From Cyanobacteria bacterium OH_CBB_238 (GTDB lineage: Bacteria; Cyanobacteriota; Vampirovibrionia; Gastranaerophilales; Gastranaerophilaceae): DNA of 38,061 nt. Under the pieces are notes generated by a model, which was not told the DNA's origin, ran no database searches, and saw nothing but the letters and a program-made list of their open reading frames with translations. This document shows positions 33,690-38,061 of this stretch, piece by piece. Positions within the stretch are counted from its first letter, which is position 1. Each line of letters starts with the position of its first letter. The translations under genes were made by a program, and so were the position numbers. Location: positions 1 through 38,061 of the forward strand of contig JAEYQN010000010.1 in the NCBI GenBank assembly GCA_023409995.1, read 5' to 3'.

Positions 33690-35282
33690 ATGAAAGTACT
33701 TATTACGGATAAAATTAATGAGGCAGCAGGCAAGGTTCTTGATGGAGTTGCTGAAGTAGACTTTTTGCCAACGATGCTTGAAGATGAGTTGGCAGAAAAA
33801 ATTAAAGATTATGATGCAATAATGGTTAGAAGCCAGACCAAAATCACAAAAAAAATTTTGGAAGCTGGAAAATCATTAAAAATTGTGGGTAGAGCTGGTG
33901 TTGGGGTTGATAATGTAGATATAGAAGCCGCAACCCAAAATGGAATTATTGTTGTAAATTCTCCAGATGGAAATACAAATGCTGCTGCTGAACATACAGT
34001 TGCTCTTATGATGGCGATGGCTAGAAATATTCCTGAGGCAGTGGTCTCAGCAAAGTCGGGGGCTTGGGATAGAGCAAAGTTTACCGGTATAGAAGTCTAT
34101 GGGAAAACATTAGGCATAATTGGTTTTGGGAAAATAGGTTCACACGTTGCAACAGTTGCCATTGCATTAGGAATGAATGTTGTTGTTTGTGACCCATATA
34201 CATCTCAAGATATAGTTGAAAAAATTGGGGCAAAATATGTAAAAACGCTCGATGATTTTTGGAAATTATGTGATTTTATTACTATTCATGCGCCAAAGAC
34301 TAGAGAAACAGCATATTTAATTAATAAAAATACTTTAAATAGAATGAAAAAGGGTGTAAGAATAATTAATTGTGCTCGTGGCGGTATAATAGATGAATCC
34401 GCACTAAAAGAAGCAATTGAATCAGGGCAAGTTGCAGCGGCAGCGATTGATGTATTTGAAACAGAGCCAGATATAAAAGACTCTCCATTAGTAAAATGTA
34501 ATGGAAATGTTCTCTTAACCCCACATCTTGGCGCAAGCACCACTGAGGCTCAATTTAATGTTGCAATAGATGTTGCAGAGCAGATTAAGGAAGTATTAAC
34601 CGGCGGTTCTGCAAAGGCAGCCGTGAATATCCCATCATTGAAACCTGAAGTTTTAGAGCCTGTAAAAGATTATATGCAGCTTGCTGAAAATTTGGGGCAA
34701 TTAGTTTCCCAAATTGTTGTTGGAAACTTTAAATCCGTGAATATAACAGTAAGCGGTGTGTTAGCAGAATTAAATGTGGCACCACTTGAAGTTGCGGTTT
34801 TAAAGGGTATTTTTTCTTCTGTTATGGAAAGTGTTAACTATGTTAATGCTCCAATAATTGCTCAGAAAAAAGGGATTAATATTATTACTTCAAAATCACA
34901 AAAGGACTGTACGTATATAGGTTCAATTTCTGTTGAACTAAGCACAGACGCTGAGACTAACATTGTAACTGGGGCGCTAATAGCAGAACAAATGCCTAGA
35001 ATTGTTAAAATCAATCAATACAACATGAGCATTGAGCCTGATAAACATATGTTAGTTGTCCCTCATGAAAACAAACCATCAATGATTGCAAAAGTAGCAG
35101 CAGTGATTGGTGAAAACAGTGTTAATATTAGCAGGATGCAAGTTGCTCAAAAATCTGACAAATCTGATAATGAGTCAATCATGATTATAAATACAGAAAG
35201 CGTTGTTAGTAGTGAAACTATAGACAAAATAAAAGCAATTGATGGAATTTCTAATGCAAAATATGTAAAATTGAACGCCTGA
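33690..35282 (+). CDS. serA: D-3-phosphoglycerate dehydrogenase
   Basis: This 530-residue long-type SerA oxidises 3-phosphoglycerate to 3-phosphohydroxypyruvate with NAD, the first step of serine synthesis. The NAD-binding loop is GIIGFGKIG (142-150), catalytic arginine R230 (ARGGIID), and the catalytic histidine H279 (TPHLGASTTEAQ). After the catalytic half, an intervening ASB domain (about 318-450) precedes a C-terminal ACT domain (about 456-530; MLVVPHENKPSMIAKVAAVI), the usual serine-feedback site. It is 8 bases after the aminotransferase. Confidence 0.96.
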   Translation: MKVLITDKINEAAGKVLDGVAEVDFLPTMLEDELAEKIKDYDAIMVRSQTKITKKILEAGKSLKIVGRAGVGVDNVDIEAATQNGIIVVNSPDGNTNAAAEHTVALMMAMARNIPEAVVSAKSGAWDRAKFTGIEVYGKTLGIIGFGKIGSHVATVAIALGMNVVVCDPYTSQDIVEKIGAKYVKTLDDFWKLCDFITIHAPKTRETAYLINKNTLNRMKKGVRIINCARGGIIDESALKEAIESGQVAAAAIDVFETEPDIKDSPLVKCNGNVLLTPHLGASTTEAQFNVAIDVAEQIKEVLTGGSAKAAVNIPSLKPEVLEPVKDYMQLAENLGQLVSQIVVGNFKSVNITVSGVLAELNVAPLEVAVLKGIFSSVMESVNYVNAPIIAQKKGINIITSKSQKDCTYIGSISVELSTDAETNIVTGALIAEQMPRIVKINQYNMSIEPDKHMLVVPHENKPSMIAKVAAVIGENSVNISRMQVAQKSDKSDNESIMIINTESVVSSETIDKIKAIDGISNAKYVKLNA

Positions 35283-35312
35283 TTTTTTCGATTTTATCTT
35301 TATTATGAATAT

Positions 35313-35350
35313 AATTTTATAGCATAGTCTTATGACTATGCTATAAAATT
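35313..35350. terminator. Perfect 17-bp hairpin between serA and the small minus-strand ORF
   Basis: Arms 35313-35329 and 35334-35350 are exact complements with loop TTAT. It lies between the convergent ends of serA and the small ORF and contains the latter's stop codon. There is no U-run after it on either strand, so it may be a transcript end or protector rather than a classical terminator. Confidence 0.6.
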
Positions 35351-35515
35351 GTTTCCAAATTTGCTTGAACCAACAAAGTAACACTCTTCTAACATTTTAT
35401 TTAAGTTTGTATAAACTTTTTGGTAAGGTCTGTTGCTTGGTTGAGCAAGTGCTTTTGCTGTTTCTTCATATACTTCAGCTGCGTTTAATGTATATTTAAA
35501 AAATGTATTTGTCAT
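35336..35515 (-). CDS. 59-residue ORF downstream of the coiled-coil gene, uncharacterised
   Basis: This short protein begins MTNTFFKYTLNAAEVY and ends SSKFGNNFIA. It is helical in the middle (AAEVYEETAKALA, KVYTNLNKMLEECYF) and lacks a signal peptide. It lies 44 bases after the stop of the coiled-coil gene on the same strand. A GAGAGG ribosome-like site sits about 11 bases before the ATG, which is long. The reading keeps typical codons for its whole length, and the stop falls in the strong hairpin. I judge it a real gene but recognise no family. Confidence 0.6.
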   Translation of the reverse strand: MTNTFFKYTLNAAEVYEETAKALAQPSNRPYQKVYTNLNKMLEECYFVGSSKFGNNFIA

Positions 35516-35559
35516 CTCTACTTTGTCCTCTCTTAAATTTTTCTCTGTCTCTTTGTTTA

Positions 35560-35958
35560 TTAGTTGCTACCTTGTGTGTTAAATTCGTTTTTGATTGAGC
35601 TGTCTACAATCTTTTGTACGCTTTCCATTTCGCTTGATACTGCCTTTTCTTGTGTTTCTAATTGTTTTTGTTGAAGGTCTAATCTGTTTTGAGCTACTGT
35701 AAGTTCAGCTAATTGAGCATCAAAATCTGCAGTAATTGCTTCGGTTCCTGTAGATAAAGCAGATGCTAAATCTTCTGCGCTTCCAGAGGAAAGCATTGAT
35801 ACATAATCGTTAACCGCTTGAGCTCTTTCATTTAGTATTTCTGAGTTTTCTTGAGCTAGTCTTTGTGTTTGGTTAACAAGTAGTGTTAATTTATATTCTA
35901 GGTCAGATTTTCTAGCTGTTAATGTTAATAATCTTGCTTGATTTGGTGCTAATGCCAT
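35560..35958 (-). CDS. Coiled-coil protein, unrecognised
   Basis: This 132-residue protein starts MALAPNQARLLTLTARKSDL and is helical throughout, with long heptad-like segments (about 13-50 and 78-122), no signal peptide and no membrane segment. The opening 'QARLLxLTARKSDLE' is, as I recall, found in small paralogous proteins of this lineage; no function is known to me. The AGAGG ribosome site lies 6 bases before the ATG. A 14-bp element identical to one ahead of the gene at 30013-30645 lies 25 bases upstream. The 59-residue ORF follows it. Confidence 0.75.
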   Translation of the reverse strand: MALAPNQARLLTLTARKSDLEYKLTLLVNQTQRLAQENSEILNERAQAVNDYVSMLSSGSAEDLASALSTGTEAITADFDAQLAELTVAQNRLDLQQKQLETQEKAVSSEMESVQKIVDSSIKNEFNTQGSN

Positions 35959-35982
35959 TTTAAACCTCTTACACTTGCTTTA

Positions 35983-35996
35983 CTTACTTATATAAA
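35983..35996 (-). promoter_or_regulatory. Shared upstream element, copy 2
   Basis: Minus strand TTTATATAAGTAAG, identical to 30700-30687. It lies just upstream of the coiled-coil gene and contains a TATAAG that could be a -10 box. Confidence 0.45.
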
Positions 35997-36079
35997 AACA
36001 ATAAGTATATAATAATTGCCTAATTAGTATATACTTGTCGTTACATAAGTTAATATTATGCGTGTATTTAGCTTATATC

Positions 36080-37306
36080 TTAAAAATACTTTTTAGCCTT
36101 AAGTTCATCTGGCATAAATTGTTGTTTTGCATCGGGTTGTGAGTGGGTGTATATGTATCCTTCTCCAAAGCCGTACTTGCTTGCATCTTTATAGTGAGCA
36201 TCTCTTAAATGCATTGGTGGTTGATAGTTTTGTCCATTTGTTATGTCTCTTATAGCTGAATCTATTGCCATACAAGCTTTATTTGATTTAGGCGACCTTG
36301 CAATATATTCAACAGCTTGCGCTAAAGGAATCCTTCCTTCAGGTAGCCCAAGTATTTCAACTGCTCTGAAAGCGCTTACGGCAATATTTAGCGCGTTTGG
36401 TGCTGCATTTCCAACATCTTCTGCGGCACAAACTATCATTCTTCTGGCTATAAATCTGGGATCTTCACCTGCTACTATCATTTTTGCAAGCCAATAGATT
36501 GCTGCATTAGGGTCTGATCCTCTCATGCTCTTTTGAAAAGCGGATGCCATATCGTAGTGATCCTGCTGTGAGTATTTTATTGAGGATGTTTGGGCAAGTT
36601 CTTCTAATATTTTTATTTTAACGTACCTTTTATTATCCTTAATATCTGCTGCAAAATAAGCATTTTCAAGTAAATTTAGTGCGGTACGGGCGTCTCCTCG
36701 TGCATAGTTAATAATAAACTCAACAACATTATCTTCTGTTTCATAATTAGAATATTGATTTTTAAGGTACGCTAGCCCTCTCATAATAATATTTTTGATA
36801 CTATCATCATCTATGGCTTTAAGATTGATTACTTGTACTCTGGAAATTAATGCTGGTATTACTTGAAAAGAAGGGTTTTCTGTAGTTGATCCAATTAAAA
36901 ACAATGTTCCATTTTCAATATGTGGAAGTAGGGCATCTTGTTGAGTCTTACTATATCTATGTATTTCATCTATAAATAATATTGTTTTTTGTCCGTATAT
37001 GAGTTTTTCTTTTGCAATTTCTACGCTTGCTTTTATATCTTTAATTCCTGAAGAGACAGCACTAAGCTCAATAAAATTGCTTCCAGTGTGGTTGGCTATA
37101 AGTCTTGCTAGTGTTGTTTTGCCACACCCGGGAGGTCCCCAAAGTACAAAAGAAAATAATCTTTTTGAATTCACCAAATTAATTATTGCGGAATTTTTGT
37201 TGACAATATTTTTCTGACCCAAATATTCTTCTATTGATTTGGGTCTAAGCATTTCTGCAAGTGGAATTTGTTTATTGTTGTTTTCTAAAGTATCAAATAA
37301 GTTCAT
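36080..37306 (-). CDS. rarA: Replication-associated recombination protein A (RarA/MgsA AAA+ ATPase)
   Basis: This 408-residue AAA+ ATPase of the clamp-loader clade has Walker A GPPGCGKT (57-64), Walker B DEIH (113-116), the sensor block GSTTENPSF (139-147) and the C-terminal tetramerisation domain ending in the family signature PPMHLRDAHYK. RarA/Mgs1/WRNIP1 proteins act at stalled replication forks with SSB. No ribosome site precedes the ATG, and a perfect TATAAT (minus strand, 37320-37315) ends 8 bases before it, so the mRNA is probably leaderless. Confidence 0.95.
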   Translation of the reverse strand: MNLFDTLENNNKQIPLAEMLRPKSIEEYLGQKNIVNKNSAIINLVNSKRLFSFVLWGPPGCGKTTLARLIANHTGSNFIELSAVSSGIKDIKASVEIAKEKLIYGQKTILFIDEIHRYSKTQQDALLPHIENGTLFLIGSTTENPSFQVIPALISRVQVINLKAIDDDSIKNIIMRGLAYLKNQYSNYETEDNVVEFIINYARGDARTALNLLENAYFAADIKDNKRYVKIKILEELAQTSSIKYSQQDHYDMASAFQKSMRGSDPNAAIYWLAKMIVAGEDPRFIARRMIVCAAEDVGNAAPNALNIAVSAFRAVEILGLPEGRIPLAQAVEYIARSPKSNKACMAIDSAIRDITNGQNYQPPMHLRDAHYKDASKYGFGEGYIYTHSQPDAKQQFMPDELKAKKYF

Positions 37307-37316
37307 ATTTCAATAT

Positions 37317-37345
37317 TATACAAATCATCTTAAATTATATATAAT
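37317..37345 (+). promoter_or_regulatory. Promoter of the sugar-binding-protein gene
   Basis: -35 TATACA (37317-37322), 17-base spacer, perfect -10 TATAAT (37340-37345). It overlaps the divergent rarA -10 box, so the two promoters may compete. Confidence 0.45.
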
Positions 37346-37373
37346 ATATTCTAACATTAATTTGGGAGTTCGT

Positions 37374-38061
37374 ATGAAAAAGGTCTTTATATATTTTTTT
37401 ATAGTGATATTTATACTAATTGGTTTGTTCTTGCTAAAAAATAGTAAGAAAGATAGCGGTAAGACCCAAATAGTTTTCTGGACTTTGCAGATGGGAACAT
37501 TTTCTGACTATATTAACCCTCTTATAGATAAATACGAGTCTCAAAACCCCAAAATTAAAATTATATGGATAGATGTTCCTTATTCTGAGGGAGAAAAGAG
37601 AACTCTTTCTGCGATGTTAAGCGATAACCCTCCTGATTTAATTAATTTAACTCCAGAGTTTTCTATTTTGCTCGCGCAAAGAAAAGCATTAGAGCTAATA
37701 GATAAAAGCCAGATGTCGCAATATCTTCCATCTATAGTAGATCAACTTAAAATCGGTGAAAAGTATTATGCATTTCCTTTTTACGCTACCACTGCATTAA
37801 CTGTTTATAATGATAACTTGTTAAAGAAATCCACGTTAAACTCTTTGCCAAAAACATATGATCAAGTTTTTAGTTATGCAAAAGATGTAAAAAGATCAAC
37901 TGGTGCTTATATTACAATGCCAACATTAACCGAGAATGATACTTTATTAAAAATACTAAATAAATATAATATAAATACGTCTGAAAGTTTGTTATCTAAA
38001 ACTTCAAAAAATATATTTAGCCAAATCAAAGATATATACAGATTAGACTTTATCCCAAAAG
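37374..38061 (+). CDS. ABC sugar-transporter substrate-binding protein, partial (runs off right edge)
   Basis: This is the first 229 codons of a family 1 extracellular solute-binding protein (UgpB/MalE-like). A hydrophobic leader (about 4-20) is followed by the typical IVFWTLQMG strand, a DKYESQNPKIKI block, and SDNPPDLINLTPEFSILLAQ, then the hinge FPFYATTALTVYNDNLL. No lipobox cysteine is present, so it is probably anchored by its leader or released. A GGGAG ribosome site lies 6 bases ahead of the ATG. It is a likely partner of the permease at 25061-25945, 11 kb away. Substrate unknown. Confidence 0.9.
   Translation, partial: MKKVFIYFFIVIFILIGLFLLKNSKKDSGKTQIVFWTLQMGTFSDYINPLIDKYESQNPKIKIIWIDVPYSEGEKRTLSAMLSDNPPDLINLTPEFSILLAQRKALELIDKSQMSQYLPSIVDQLKIGEKYYAFPFYATTALTVYNDNLLKKSTLNSLPKTYDQVFSYAKDVKRSTGAYITMPTLTENDTLLKILNKYNINTSESLLSKTSKNIFSQIKDIYRLDFIPK

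Overview
The window is AT-rich DNA (roughly 30% G+C by eye) from a diderm bacterium. Outer-membrane proteins (TolC-type channel, BcsC-type porin), periplasmic adaptors and a LysM amidase all point to two membranes. The gene style suggests an uncultured gut relative of the Cyanobacteria (Gastranaerophilales / 'Melainabacteria'): AT-rich codons, small proteins with short lineage-type N-termini such as MNFSVGFTPY or MKINSLEQNYTPTF, and a class V aminotransferase next to serA as in cyanobacteria. This placement is an inference from protein style, not a proven taxonomy.

Layout. (1) 1-6118, minus strand: a compact TetR-controlled drug-efflux operon (regulator, outer-membrane channel, HlyD adaptor, double ABC ATPase, two ABC-2 permeases, the last cut by the window edge), with an operator-like palindrome over its promoter. 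(2) 6231-8581, minus: a LemA / nucleotidyltransferase-fold / TPM-domain operon, opened by a previously uncalled 51-codon ORF. (3) 8587-14890, plus: a cellulose-type exopolysaccharide operon in the order bcsC-bcsZ-bcsA; the synthase carries a PilZ c-di-GMP domain and no bcsB is present. (4) 14964-20336: two small membrane proteins, tRNA-Arg(CCU), an iron-sulfur-flavoprotein-like protein, a LysM/amidase_3 hydrolase, a large unrecognised protein, and tRNA-Arg(UCU). (5) 20434-25945: bioF, small lineage proteins, a stand-alone MshEN-like (c-di-GMP-binding type) domain, a secreted metallophosphoesterase, an XRE-type regulator, pth, and a lone ABC sugar permease. (6) 25950-30645: phosphomannomutase, SppA, Yip1-family protein, and a repeat protein facing a convergent unknown gene. 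(7) 30842-38061: a TPR membrane protein, a serine-biosynthesis pair (class V aminotransferase + serA), a coiled-coil protein with an uncalled 59-codon partner, rarA, and the start of an ABC sugar-binding protein running off the right edge.

Working together: the efflux operon is self-contained. The bcs genes would make and export a beta-glucan under c-di-GMP control, and the MshEN-like protein gives a second possible c-di-GMP receptor in the window. Most other genes are housekeeping or envelope functions. I saw no CRISPR array, insertion sequence, prophage or integron. The most unusual items are the BcsB-less synthase operon, the free-standing MshEN domain, the small ORF plus altered nucleotidyltransferase in the LemA/TPM operon, and a 14-bp element shared upstream of two unrelated envelope-type genes.
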